DNA of 64,000 bases, taken from contig WSYH01000665.1 of the NCBI GenBank assembly GCA_036426205.1, positions 1-64,000 on the forward strand, written 5' to 3'. A model generated the notes under the pieces. The model saw only the letters and a list, made by a program, of their open reading frames with translations. It did no database searches and was not told the DNA's origin. The stretch's first letter is position 1; every line of letters begins with the position of its first letter. Below, piece after piece: positions 9,361 to 20,883 of this stretch. A program made the position numbers and the translations under genes. Source of the DNA: Ascaphus truei. Its lineage: Eukaryota > Chordata > Amphibia > Anura > Ascaphidae.

Positions 9361-11280
9361 CCGTGACACCTATCAGCACCCGCGTGCGCCTAGCATACTG
9401 TGCATGTGCGACTGTAATGACCATCGCGGAGCTTGTCCTGCGCATGCGCAACCTCCGTGCGCGCGCTCTCCAACATGGTGGTGCCCTGCAAAGGGGGCCA
9501 CCGGCGAGCCCGCCACCACCTGCAACATCCCCCACAGCAGCAAAGGTAGGGGGGGACAAACAGGAAGAGCGGAGCACCAGAGGGGACCAGGGCTACATAT
9601 AGTTTTAACAAAATACTTTCAATATTACTTCTTCAGCAGTAATTTATCAAACATCATTCATTACCTGAAACACATGTTTTGGTGTGGTATTTTATTTATT
9701 TCCTGAAAGGACATCTAAACTCCAATCTTTGCATATTTGCATTGTCTCCCCACGGAAACACAGATCCTAGACTTCACTGTGGGGAAAAACCCAATGTGAA
9801 ACCAGAATGGATTAAGACCCCGTGGTTTATGTCTAATGCTAATGGGAAATGCACCTACAGGCAGTTTAAATCACTTTCCCTTCCAGGTGCTTCAATTGTA
9901 AGAAACCTAAACTCACATTCCCCCAACTAATCTTATCTCTCCATCCCACTACTGCCCCAAATTACAAGCTATTACAATAAGGCAAAATAGGTACAAAATG
10001 TTCACAGACACCGACGGATGGGTGGCTGGTAGGGTCTGTTATGTATGAATCCAGTTTGCTACATTTTAGAGCTCAAAGTCACCATTTTGGAAATCATATT
10101 GATTGATTCCCTGCTGAATCCTTTGATCTGCACTGATGGATCAAACAGATAAGAAATGCTCAGAATAACTTTAGGAGAACGGACAAGTGTGGTACATGAC
10201 CTCACCCGTGTAGGGTGCAGGGTCAACTTTGACCCTTTTATAGTCAGAGACCAGGAATGGTATTACTTTGCAGCCCAAGGGACCAGCAAAGTGTTAATAT
10301 AAAAATGAATTGCACAAACAAAACATAACAAAGATATCTCAACTAGCAAAGTTTTTATTGTAACAATTAATCGTTGAGAAGTTTTTCTTTCTGATGAAAT
10401 ACCTCTTATGCTAAATCACAGCAACCTCCCAATTGAAAGTGTCCCTCGTGCCAGCAGCAATTACTGTAATTCCTCATTATAAACATTGTTTACAAACTTA
10501 TTTTGGGCCTGAGGGGAAACTTTTCTCTAGATAAACCCTAATTCTCTTGGTTAGTCTTCTTACAGAATATAGTGTTAGCAGATTGAGCACAGTTTAGACT
10601 CTGTCCCTAAATCCTTCGCTTTAGCCAAGTTCCTATATTAATGTACAAAATTATTTTGTAGGCAACTGCTTTATAAATGCTGATTACTAAAAGGTGCATA
10701 ATATTTGGGCCAAGGAATGAAGATTACTGAACTTGTAATGTGTTGGCTTTTGAAGTGTCTCTGGCATACATTCCACTTGAAATGCAGTGGAGAACGGTTT
10801 TGCTGCTATCTGTTCATCAAATCCTCTATTCAATATTAGCTATTGCATCAATAATGAAGATGTATACAGCACTTTACAGCAATAATTCTGAACTATATAC
10901 GCAGCCACCACTGAAATGGAACTCTGGATGCCACTGTGAGCTGGGATCCCAACTGATATCACCAAGGAAACACTAATTGTCGGCATCTAAGGCAGAAACT
11001 AGAGGTTAAACCTTTAGCATCGAAGCCCAGAATTGCAAATGTTACAACTTTCTCCGGTGAGTTTCCTTACTGGGTGTAAACATAATGCTTTTTGTGGAGT
11101 ATTCCGGGAAAATGATCTTATTAATGCATTCATTTTAACATGTTGCTGACATGCTTTGGTTATATTTTTATCTATTGAGACGAGTGAATCCAGCAATGTG
11201 AGGATAAGGATGAAGGTGGAAAGAGGTGAAACTGTAGCATACAAGAGTATGAAGCAATAAGATGCCACCACTTTATTGAA
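9361..11280. other. Intergenic/intronic sequence without recognised genes
   Basis: A GC- and CpG-rich block (9361-9560) is followed by AT-rich sequence. Short open frames occur but show no family motifs, no codon-usage signal and no splice-flanked conserved peptide. I see nothing I can name here. Confidence 0.5.
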
Positions 11281-12888
11281 AGCATATAATGAATTGGCGT
11301 AAAGCAGATGTGGTGCCTTTATTTAAAAAGGGAGCTAGATAACAACTGGGGAATTACTGACCTGTAAGCCTGACTTCAATAGTAGGGAAACTACTTGGAG
11401 GTTTAATACGGGATAATATTCAGGAATACCTAATGGAAAACAAAATTATTAGTAATAGTCAGCATGGATTTATGAAGGATAGATCTTGCCAAACTAACCT
11501 TATTTGTTTCTTTGAGGAGGTAAGTAGGAATTTAGACCAGGGTAATGCAGTTGATGTGGTCTACTTAGATTTTGCAAACGCTTTTGATACAGTTTCACAC
11601 AAGAGGTTGGTGTACAAAATAAAGAAAATTGGTCTCAGTAATAATATATGCACCTGGATTGAAAACTGGTTAAAGGACAGACAACAGAGGGTTGTCATAA
11701 ATGGAACTTTTTCAGGTTGGGCTAAAGTTGTGAGTGGAGTACCTCAAGGATCGGTACTGGGACCCCTGCTTTTTAACTTGTTTATTAATGACCTTGAGAT
11801 TGGCATCGAGAGCAAAGTCTCCATCTTTGCTAATGATGCTAAATTGTGTAAGGTAATAGAATCAGAGCAGGATGTAATTTCTCTTCAGAAGGACTTGGAG
11901 AGACTGGAAACGTGGGCAGGTAAATGGCAGATGAGGTTTAATACAGATAAATATAAGGTTATACATTTGGGATTCAAGAATAAAAAGGCGAATTACAAAT
12001 TAAATGGGGATAAATTGGGGGAATCCTTGATGGAGAAGGATTTAGGAGTGCTTGCATACAGCAGGCTTAGCAATAGTACCCAAAGTCATGCAGTAGCTGC
12101 AAAGGCAAACAAGATCTTATCTTGCATCAAACGAGCAATAGATGGAAGGGAAGTAAACATAATTATGCCCCTTTACAAAGCATTAGTAAGATCTCACCTT
12201 GAATATATAGTACAATTTTGGGCACCAATCCTAAGAAAAGACATTATGGAACTAGAGAGAGTGCAGAGAAGAGCCACCAAATTAATAAAGGGGATGGACA
12301 ATCTAACTTATGAGGAGAGACTAGCTAAATTAGATTTATTTACATTAGAAAAGAGGCGTCTAAGAGGGGATATGATAACTATATACAAATATATTCAGGG
12401 ACAATACAAGGAGCTTTCAAAAGAACTATTCATCCCATGGGCAGTACAAAGGACTCGGGGGCATCCCTTGAGGTTGGAGGAAAGGAGATTTCACCAGCAA
12501 CAAAGGAAAGAGTTCTTTACAGTAAGGGCAGTTACAGTGTAGAATTCATTACCCATGGAGACTGTGATGGCAGATACAATAGATTTGTTCAAAAAACGGT
12601 TGGACATCTTTTTAGATGGGAAAGGTATACAGGGATATACCAAATACGTATACATGGGAAGGATGTTGATCCAGGGAGTAATCCGATTGCCAATTCTTGG
12701 AGTCAGGAAGGAATGTATTTTCCCCCTTATGAGATATCATTGGATGATGTGACTCTGGGGTTTTGTTTGCCTTCCTCAGTATCAATAAGTAAGTATAGAT
12801 ATAGGATAAAGTATTTGTTCTCTAAATTTAGCAAAGGTTGAACTTGATGGACGCATGACTTTTTTCAACCTCATCTACTATGTAACTA
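11281..12888 (+). mobile_element. CR1 LINE, 5'-truncated copy 1
   Basis: The element begins within the RT (NWRKADVVPLF) and runs through the RT C-terminus and 3' untranslated tail to CTACTATGTAACTA at about 12888. The tail carries the phrase CAACCTCATCTACTATG, the same 3' end as the - strand CR1 at 32586. It is a non-LTR retrotransposon that copies by target-primed reverse transcription. 5' truncation is the usual outcome of that process. Confidence 0.9.
11433..12542 (+). pseudogene. CR1 reverse transcriptase C-terminal part
   Basis: The open frame of 369 codons starts in the fingers (ENKIISNSQHGFMKDRSC), passes the palm VYLDFANAFDTVSHKRL and SGVPQGSVLGPLLF, and continues through the thumb to the CR1-type end AVQRTRGHPLRLEERRF and FFTVRAV. 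The catalytic box reads FANDAKLC at about 11826-11849, where the intact copy on the other strand has FADDTKLC. One of the two metal-binding aspartates is therefore asparagine, and the enzyme should be dead even though the frame is long. A stop ends it about 20 codons before the usual C-terminus. Confidence 0.9.
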
Positions 12889-12929
12889 ATTGGCAAACTG
12901 AGAAGAGATTTCTGGTAATATTATTAGAT

Positions 12930-13188
12930 AGAAGGTACAAGGTATGTGGAGTTTGGAAAGTGAAGCAGCAGGAAAGGCAAACTAGTTACACATTAACTTC
13001 TAATTTAGCTGTTGTGCAAAACTGTTGATCTTCCTCTTACAGAAATTAACACCTTTCATTATTGTTGTGTACAGAATAACATGGTATTGCAATGTTCTTG
13101 GACTTTTGTTATACTGCACACTTTGCACATCTGTTTGGCAGGGGCTGTGTGTAATGGAGTAACATAATTCGGCATACTGTAGGTTATT
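12930..13188 (+). repeat. OR upstream flank, copy A
   Basis: This segment (from about AAGGTATGTGGAGTTTGG) is repeated at 28280-28395 plus 29266-29410, ahead of another OR copy. It ends in ATTTAGAG, the target site of the hAT-like insertion. It shows that the OR was duplicated with more than 300 bases of upstream sequence. Confidence 0.8.
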
Positions 13189-13485
13189 ATTTAGAGCAGC
13201 GGTGCGCAAACTGGGGGGCGCAAGATTATTTAGGGGGGCGCGGGCTGCGTGCAGGGAAACCTGGGGGCGAGCAGAGCTGTGCACGGGCGGCCAGAAGCTC
13301 CGTGCTGAGGCTGCTTCTCTGCTCTGTGTCTGTATCAGAGGGGACGAGGCTTTCCTTCCCTGCACACAGACTTCCCCTCCTTCTCTTCCTGCCTGATTCC
13401 CGCACCAGTTTTAAGCCGTAAGGGGGGTTGGGGGATCAGAGCATGTGCCCCCCCCCAGATGAAGTTGTGTGACTTATGTCTGATT

Positions 13486-13776
13486 ATGTGTGTGTGTGTT
13501 GTGTCTGTGTTGGTTGTGATTGGTTGTATGTTGTCTGTGATTGAGTGTATGTGTTCTGTCTATGTTGGTTGTGATGTTGTGTTGGTTGTGATGGTGTGTG
13601 TGTGTGTTGTCTGTGTTGGTTGTGATGGTGTGTGTGTGTGGTGATTGAGTGTGCTTGTGTGTGTGGTGATTCAGTGTGCGTATGTGTGTGTGTGTGTGTG
13701 GTGATGGTGTGTGTGTGTGTGGTGATGGTGTGTGAGTGTGAGTGTGAGTGTGAGTGTGAGTGTGAGTGTGAGTGTG

Positions 13777-13810
<34 letters not shown>

Positions 13811-13877
13811 GTGATTGAGTGTGTGCGTGTGTGATGATTGAATGTGTGTAGTGAGTGTGTGTGTTTGTGTGTGGTGA

Positions 13878-13908
<31 letters not shown>

Positions 13909-13909
13909 G
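13486..13909. repeat. TG-rich satellite passing into (GA)n
   Basis: Irregular TG-rich repeats (TGTGTTGGTTGTGATGG variants), then perfect TGTGAG hexamer/octamer runs near 13733-13785, (TG)n, and (GA)n at 13876-13909. Long open frames on both strands here are repeat artefacts. Confidence 0.9.
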
Positions 13910-13935
13910 TTGGGTGTGTGTGTTGTGATTGAATG

Positions 13936-14204
13936 CAGTGGTGCACAAACGAAGGGCAAAGAGGCGCAAGATTATTTAGGGGGACGCGTGCGGTTAAAAC
14001 TGGGTGCGTGGGCCGGCAGATGCTGTGCACGGGCGGACAGCCAAAGATGTGTGCTGGTGGATGAACAGAATAGTGCAGGTGCCGGTCACGTGATGGTGTG
14101 CGCACACGCGGGGGCTTCGGAGGTACGGGGAGGAGCACGCCCGAGCGCGGTGACATCAAACGCCCCTCCTTCCGGTGTCTGCCCTGCAATAGCGCTGTGT
14201 TCCT
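13936..14204 (+). mobile_element. Second hAT-like left end
   Basis: CAGTGGTGCACAAACGAAGG at 13936 resembles the terminal repeat at 13197 and is followed by the same GCGCAAGATTATTTAGGGGG phrase. The inverted counterpart is at 55727 going down. The block stops at about 14204, where LTR-like sequence interrupts it; the hAT interior resumes at about 16274. Confidence 0.6.
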
Positions 14205-14280
14205 TCTCTCTTCTGCTGGCAACCTGCTTCGCTGAGATCCTCTGCAAGTGAAAGGGTCGGCGGCCACTATATCAATCACA

Positions 14281-15371
14281 CTATGAATGTACAGAAATAA
14301 TGTAAAAAAAACTGTGAAAACACAACATTGTAAACAGAGAAAAATAAATAATACTGTAGGTAGGAGTTTGGATGACAATGGGGATAGCAAGCCAAAGAGC
14401 AGGGAGGGTGTCAGGGTTCTGCTCGCCACAAACCAGGACCGGACCGCGAGGCTGAGGTGGGGTTGTAAAAGCACCGACCTGAGACCGCGCAGGCTGATCC
14501 GGGTTGCGCAGTTCGTAGTCGTATGTCGCAGGATCAGGATTGGAGAAGACAGCGTCGTCGTTGTACAAGCCAGGGTCAGAACAGGAGACGTCAGGATAAA
14601 CATTGTCCATGCAGGAGTTTGGCAACAAGGAGATAGGAGAGACCCGCTTCAGCTTAGGAGCGCGGGGTTGGCCTTTGCGCGAGCGACGACCATGGCCCAT
14701 GGTGCTGGTCACAGGAGATGGTAGGCAGACCAGAATAGCACACCGTCTTGCTGTACGGGTGCACCAGTGCTACAACGCAAAAGTCCTGAGCGGGCAAGGG
14801 AATCCACTGTTTCAGCGCAGGAACCAGGACACGGCCTCTCTATATTAGGGAAAGAGTAGGCCCCAGGAACCAGGAAGCTGTAGATACAGGGAAACCTCCG
14901 CTTCAGTGCAGGGATCCAGGAGACTGCAGAACGCAGGGACGAACCTCTACTTTAGTGCAGGAATCCAGGAGGCTGAAGGACGCAGGGACGAAACCTCTGC
15001 TTCAGCACAGGGGAACAGAAGCTGAAGGACGCAGGGCGGAACCTGGTATCAGCAAAGGAGAACAAGCGAGAGCTTGTGGCAAAACAGTTGACATCCAGTT
15101 AGGACTATGCTCGGCAAGGAGCATTATGGGCAAGCAATACTTAAAGGCCAGCGGGCCAATCCCCGGCGGGGGTGTGAAGGTACTGCCCCTAATGAGTGAA
15201 TGCAAGTATAGTTTGCAATGAAAGGCTGCACAGCTGCAATAGATACCAGAGGGAGTGTGTATTGCTTTGGTGAGTGAATCCAGGCTGCAGCAAACATCAG
15301 GAGAGGTGCTCCAGGACTGCACAAGTCTGCAAGGTAAAGCAACCAGTAAACCGCGGAGCGGATTCCTTACA
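14281..15371 (-). mobile_element. LTR-retroelement 5' end-like insertion
   Basis: On the - strand a TGTAAGGAATCC terminus at 15371 begins an LTR-like stretch. It contains tandem 50-base units and is followed by an open frame (14712 down to 14281) starting MTSTMGHGRRSRKGQPRAPK. The frame has a basic N-terminus and proline/asparagine-rich sequence but no domain I recognise; it could be a short leader ORF or a gag start. No pol sequence follows. The class (gypsy or other) cannot be decided. Confidence 0.4.
14892..15039. repeat. Three tandem units of about 50 bp
   Basis: Units start AACCTCCGCTTCAG (14892), AACCTCTACTTTAG (14942) and AACCTCTGCTTCAG (14992), each ending in a CGCAGGGACG-like word. 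Weaker copies extend back toward 14640. It is probably part of the LTR. Confidence 0.8.
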
Positions 15372-15960
15372 GAGGGGAAGGAAGAATAAAAAAGGGTGGG
15401 GGAGAGGGAAGGGAGGTAGCAAAGAGGTGGATGAATGCCCCCCCAAAAGTATTGTACACGTACAATCTCCCAAACTCAGTGCTTGGGGAGACAAACAAAA
15501 TTGACTTTGAAGCGCACCCAGCAGCAGTCAATACACACACACAGCCACACACAAACACACACACAAATAGCCCCGATCCACACTTGCAAAATTATGCAGG
15601 TCACCCTGTGCTCATGCTTGGAGAGTTGGTGATGTCACCGCTTTCAGTGGCAGTGTGGACGCAGCCTAATTTTGCAAGCGCGAGCTGTTGAAATATGTAA
15701 GGGCCGTTCTATACTGGTTGCGGCCGTGTGTGCGTGCGTGCATGTGCGAACGCGCATGCATATGCCGCATGCTTTTTGTTATATAGCATTCAGTGCTGCC
15801 AGGAGTGACAGTTACTGTGTGCGTATATGTGTGTGTGTGAGTATATATATATATATGTGTGTGTGCATAGATTGTGTGAGTGAAATAATGGTTTAAATAA
15901 GATTTTTTTAACAAAAAGAAAAAGTTGAATAAATAAAAAATGTTTTATTTGTGCACTCAT
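15372..15960. other. Unclassified sequence within the hAT insertion
   Basis: An A/G-rich stretch (15372-15425), short CA runs (15531-15565), a (TA)n/(TG)n patch near 15820-15870 and no credible gene. Confidence 0.45.
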
Positions 15961-15961
15961 T

Positions 15962-15962
15962 G

Positions 15963-16006
<44 letters not shown>

Positions 16007-16252
16007 ATCCATACAAACACACATCCACACATACATACATACACACACACACATACATACACACATACATACAAACATACATACACACACATACATACAC
16101 ACACATCCATACAAACACACATTCACACACATACATACACACACATCCATACAAACACACATTCACACATACATACATACACACACATACATACACACAC
16201 ATCCATACAAACACACATTCACACATACATACATACATACACATACATACAT
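15962..16252. repeat. (CA)n/(CATA)n/(CATCCATACAAA)n microsatellite
   Basis: Perfect (CA)n is followed by higher-order repeats of about 50 bases built from ACAC, ATAC and CATCCATACAAACACAC. Frames on both strands are repeat artefacts. Confidence 0.95.
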
Positions 16253-16639
16253 ACGAGCGCCGGTAGCGGCGCAGAATCATCCCTCCCACCATCTTCGCCG
16301 TTGTCTGTCGGCTCCCCGCTCCCTGCCGTGCGTGCGCACAGCCCTTGTATAGAAGGGCTGGCTGACCTCAGCCATCTATAACTGGCGTGTTCGCGCACGG
16401 TGTAGCACGCCCCGGCACTATAGAACCAGCCTAAGTATTTAGACATATTTGGATTTACATTGTATATTGTTTAATAAAGGGGTTTTTTTTACATGTGATT
16501 TTGATTACATCAGCCAGGGGCTTTTATGGATGAAAAGGGGGTCCCGGCATAAAAAGTTTGCTCACCCCTGATTTAGATGATATAAGGAGTAGAGACAGCA
16601 CACAATGTAAGTATAAGAATTAAATACATCTAAGTGGTG

Positions 16640-17290
16640 CAACGAGAACAAGGGGGGCCCTCAACCCTCCCAAATAATCATGAACAAAACAGTTGTTTCA
16701 CCAGCACTCAAAAATAGAATAAACTGAAATCTGCAAATATAGAGCTTTAATTTGTAAGTGTATCTTAACATGAGCGTATACACAATAGTAGACGTGGGTG
16801 TGATTATAAGGGGGAGGTTATAACCATTCCAGGTGTGGACAGACTGCTCATGAGCAAAGGTAAATAGGAGGATAGGGGATGGGGAAAACAATGGGAGGTA
16901 AAGCGAAAAAAATAGGAAGGAAGGGATGGGGGGAAAAGAGGGAAAAAAATGGTGGGTGCAACAAAATAAAAGGTAAGTAGATGGGGGCAACGTTTCGGGG
17001 ATGACCTCCTTCTTCTGGCCTGTTGCCTATGATCTGCAAGACCACAGGTATTTCCCTCTCCCTTAACCCTAACCTCCAAACACACCAGTGCAAACAGCAA
17101 AATGACTATGGGAATAAAACCAAGCCTATGCACATGAGTAACTGAACACACACCAGCTACCAGAAGAATGCAATGTAGATTCAGATCAAGGCTGTTAGCC
17201 AAATGATAATAGTTACAGACTATAAAGTAACACTTAGATGCAACCATGGGGGTGAGCTGTCAGCTGTGCTGGGTCTGTATGTTATTATGT
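16640..17290. repeat. OR-proximal block duplicated in inverted orientation
   Basis: This stretch is present in reverse at 54450-55100. It includes a hairpin with GAAACG on the - strand at 16988-17022 and an inverted phrase ATCTTAACATGAGCG. It lies between the hAT right end and the OR exon, so the two OR copies share this inserted block. Confidence 0.75.
16988..17022 (-). ncRNA. Hammerhead-like hairpin (degenerate)
   Basis: On the - strand CAGAAGAAGGAGG is followed by a CATCCCC arm and GAAACGTTGC. The first box (CAGAAGA) is close to CTGANGA with changes at two positions. The inverted duplicate at 54722-54758 has GAAATG instead, so the motif is decaying. Confidence 0.4.
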
Positions 17291-17351
17291 TCTATAATTA
17301 TGAATAGAAATTAATGTCTTGAAATCTTGTCCGCAGGTGTAAGAATCTCAA

Positions 17352-18330
17352 TGGAACTTGCCAATATAACCATTGTGAAAGAATTTGTTCTGAAGGGAAT
17401 CTCAGGGGGACCCCTATTTCAGATCATGATGTTTGTGATGCTGCTGATAATCTTCATTATACAGTGGCTGGAAAAAACAGTTTATCATTGGTATCATATC
17501 TGCGACTATCGACTCACACACCTATGTACTTCTTTGTCAACCTTCTCGTCTTGGAGACCTCATGCATATTCCTGGTGACGTCCACCCAAAGTCTTCTGGG
17601 ATCATTGTGTGTGGCACAAAGGACATACTATATCTCTGATGGTGATTGGATTTGTTGTAATTCAGTCGCCTCTTCCTACTTTTTTATTTACTTCATGAAT
17701 GCACCTACTTCTAACTTTGCTCTTGTCATTATTGTCAATTGATTCGATTATGTTGGCTATTCAGGATCCCTCTGAAGATATGACCATCATGCGCATTAGA
17801 GTTCTGTGCACGCACTTTCATTAGGTAGTGCCCTGTTTGGCTTTGATACATCTGGACATCTGTATTTCGGATACCCCCTCATCTATGGTCCCCAGGATGT
17901 CCCCTTCTGTGCGTCACGATTCTTTTGGATCTACTCTTCTTTTGTGATGGTGGTTCAGCCATTCAGACGCCTGATGCTGTCTTTAGGAAATCACCCTACT
18001 CCAAATAAACCTATGCTTTCTTATATCATCAGCAGTTTTTGTTATAAGTGGAATTTCGTTACATAGCTGACCACACAGATATACCTAACCCATTTTTTCC
18101 TTTTTAGAACCACTGGATTTTATAGCAACCCAACATGATAAACGGACGATACAAAAACTTTATCCTACTATTGTGTCCTTGTCCACCACCCCTCATTGAT
18201 GCGTCTAGTACCTTGGTCTTCTGGGACTCCTAATGCGCCATATCATTGCATGACTTATCCCCTTACAAACCACCTTTTGCAAAACCTGAATCCTCTGTAG
18301 AAAATGACAAAATCTGTGAATTTTGTGAGC
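17352..18330 (+). pseudogene. Olfactory receptor copy A, increasingly corrupted
   Basis: A 3' splice site (GTCCGCAG, ending 17336) precedes MELANITIVKEFVLKGISGG, the receptor N-terminus. The first 110 bases agree with the other copies; after that single-base insertions and substitutions appear, first about one per 20 bases, then about one per 5. TM2 (the YFFVNLLVLET-type region), MTIMRIRV and the VVQPFRRL region can still be followed, but no frame survives. The MSFDRY motif is destroyed. Parent gene: a seven-helix odorant receptor. The steady worsening along the sequence is unlike ordinary pseudogene decay (see findings). Confidence 0.75.
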
Positions 18331-20880
18331 CACAACTAGCGTTCCCACCTCCTTGGGGTGCTCACACCCTTCATTTTTTTATACATTTTTAAGGATCATT
18401 GACAAACTTGGCTAACAACGCACAGCATCTAGAGCCATGGATCTTTTTATGACTTCTCGAAAAAGAGTTGATCTCATCATCCGTCAGCAGTACTTTGTTA
18501 GTTAAATACCACATTCCCCCTGCCTTTGCTCCACAGATTTTTCCAGGTTTTTCCTTTATATGCTATAATCGTCTTACTAAATTGCAGTTTTTAGCGCCCT
18601 TTTTATTAACTCATCGAACCCATCAGTAATTACTTCTAATGTCCATTGTCATCAGAAAATACTCTCGTTACCCATTTTTGACGATAAAACATACCACCCA
18701 GTGCCAAACACCCCACTTCATCACTTGATGAATATCTCCTTCTGCGGCATTGTGGCACTGAAGTACCGGATATTTGTTGTAAACTTACACCACATACCAA
18801 GGACCCCCATCCTAATAGTTCAGTTGCTGAGAGATTTTTTGGCCGCGACCCCGCTGTTTCCCTTTTTTTACGTATTTTTCCATGCGTATTTGTTTTGAAC
18901 CGACCTAAACAATCGACATTTGTCTAGCCGCCTACGGCACCCCATACCAAAAGTACCATACACGGACTTCACTGATAATAATTTTGTCTTGAGTGTGCAT
19001 ATAGACACACAGCCACATGTAATAACTTTTGCGAATACAAGCGTGACATTCTCATTCTTACTCCAGTACATAAAAGTTAAACAACCCTACATGTATCTTA
19101 ACCGCCCCTATTTTTTTTTGTATACTTGTTTACTTACATTGTTGACAAAATGTGATGACTATCACAAATATGGAACAACCCCTATGACTACAATGTTGTC
19201 TTAAAAACGGATTGGCCCTTTCCTAATCTCCCACAACACCTTCGAGGTCAGACACTTGTTATATACACACTTGGGTCAGAAAATACCCACTAATTGTACC
19301 CCATTTACTTTTATTCACATACTGTCCCATTACTGTTTTAGGTCCTAAATCCCATATGTTTTAAGAAGGTCACAAGGAAACAACCAGAGAAAGGCGCTTC
19401 TCTAAATGTCTAGTCTTTTATGGGACCACTATTATCCTGCACCCGAGTCCATTTCCCCTGGGCGCTTTTTACCATTCTCATCTTTCAAGCACTGTCGCAT
19501 TATGATTCACACCTGGGTGTGCAACCTACTTTCAGAATCTCTTTGATTTCGACTACTTATTTACTTGCCCGGCCCCTTCCCGCTGCATCTACAAAATGTA
19601 ACTATGTTATTTTATTCATCTACACCATATAGTGTGAATAACAAGCTGTCATTTCGAGGCCGAGATGTAATGAAGAACAAAATTAACTTTGTGTCATGTT
19701 TCAATACTACCGCTTTGTCCCCCTTCCACGCTGACAATTATATTTCATTAATAAAATCAATCTCACCTGATAGCCCTCACACCTATATACATTTTATGAC
19801 TCGTGTCCGTGATCCTTAAACTTTTTAACCCCATTGCAAGACATAATATGGTTACCATTTAACACGCGTCCTCCTTGCCATTATGCGTCTTGCCCTACAT
19901 TTAAGCCACTAATAATCCAATGGTGATTACCAAAACAATGTGATTTTATTACAAATAATTGTAAATTGATACAAACTCAAAAGTCCTTAATTAAGTGATC
20001 ATGAAGGTGAATCCCAAAATCAATAATCAAGAATCCAACGTGGTATGGTTGGCTAATGGGCATCAGCACATAAAAGAGAAGATTACACATAAAAAGCCAT
20101 TTATTTAGTTGTATACTACTGTGGCCAACAATTGCGTCTTGATTACTTACAATGGCACACCAGGCGTAGGGTGGGATATGGTTAGTTCCCTAGAAAACAG
20201 AAACTCAGCACTAAGATGTCGAGTTTATGATTACAAAAGTAACATTTAACTTACACATTTTATGTCAAAATCAGTGTCCTCCCTCCTCAGTGCTACACTT
20301 ATGTTACAAATTGGAACTCTTACTACTTTTCCTTACTAGACCCAAGTTATTTGGACCGCCGTTACACAGTTTTGCACCCCACGTTGAATACCTGTCTCTA
20401 ACTGATTGCATTTAGCGTGAAAAAAGTTCCGTCATTCTCTTCGCGGCACACCAGCACATGCACAGCTTCTCGGAGTCCCACTACAGCCCAGTTTTGACTA
20501 CTCCCCCAAGGATCATTTCACCCCCCTCGGTCATCAATGGCTGTTGCTCTTTTGTTTTTTCGAGTCAGATCCCTTTATGACGCTTTTTGTCACTTACCCA
20601 TCTTCTTACTTAGCTGGGCGTTATCCCGATCTCCCTGGATTGTCATTTGTTTTCTTTTTGACTCGACTCTTGAGCAACGCACCCTTTGGTCCTCCCTCCG
20701 TTGTTTCACGTATTGGCACCCACTACCACCGGGTTTGCCACACGGCGTTGCCCCCCTCCCCCCTTTTCCGCGCCATACTTCACCCCCCCGTCTACCCCGG
20801 TCCGAGGCTCCCACATGTCGGCCTGTTCGCTCCATGGGTAACGTTAACCCTTCTGAATGTCGCCATTTGTTTTTAGATTT
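18331..20880 (+). other. Error-rich copy of OR 3' flank and gypsy LTR
   Basis: Fragments of the OR 3' flank (as at 30395-30709 and 55944-57000) and of the gypsy LTR (as at 56892-57300) can be recognised in order: for example CCCATCAGTAA, CTACTTTCAGAATCTCTTTGAT, ACTAGACCCAAGT, and CGATCTCC followed by CTGGAT. They are separated by many extra bases, mostly C and T, with density rising to the right. No gene is present. All open frames here are chance. Confidence 0.65.
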
Positions 20881-20883
20881 GCC

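Larger units (their letters stand above)
13197..16570. mobile_element. hAT-like element with nested insertions
   Basis: The left end CAGCGGTGCGCAAACT and the right end (read on the - strand CAGGGGTGAGCAAACT) form imperfect terminal inverted repeats of about 16 bases. They are flanked by the 8-base near-repeat ATTTAGAG/ATTTAGAT (13189-13196 and 16571-16578), as expected for hAT target duplication. No transposase frame is seen, so the element is non-autonomous. The interior contains TG-rich satellite, a second left-end-like sequence at 13936, a large LTR-like insertion and a CA/CATA tract. A shorter version in the opposite orientation lies at 55166-55727. Confidence 0.7.

Noticed and set aside
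9361..9610. CpG island of a gene
   Set aside because: GC-rich but with no adjacent exon-like sequence; frames on both strands are compositional.
13474..13969. His/Thr/Ser-rich frames up to 161 codons and a 310-codon frame on the - strand
   Set aside because: Read-through of TG/GA satellite and LTR-like sequence; compositional only.
15790..16352. Cys/Val/Met-rich and His/Thr-rich frames on both strands
   Set aside because: Translation of (CA)n and (CATA)n tracts.
17464..18066. Functional receptor frames in OR copy A
   Set aside because: Frames shift repeatedly relative to the sister copies and key motifs are destroyed.
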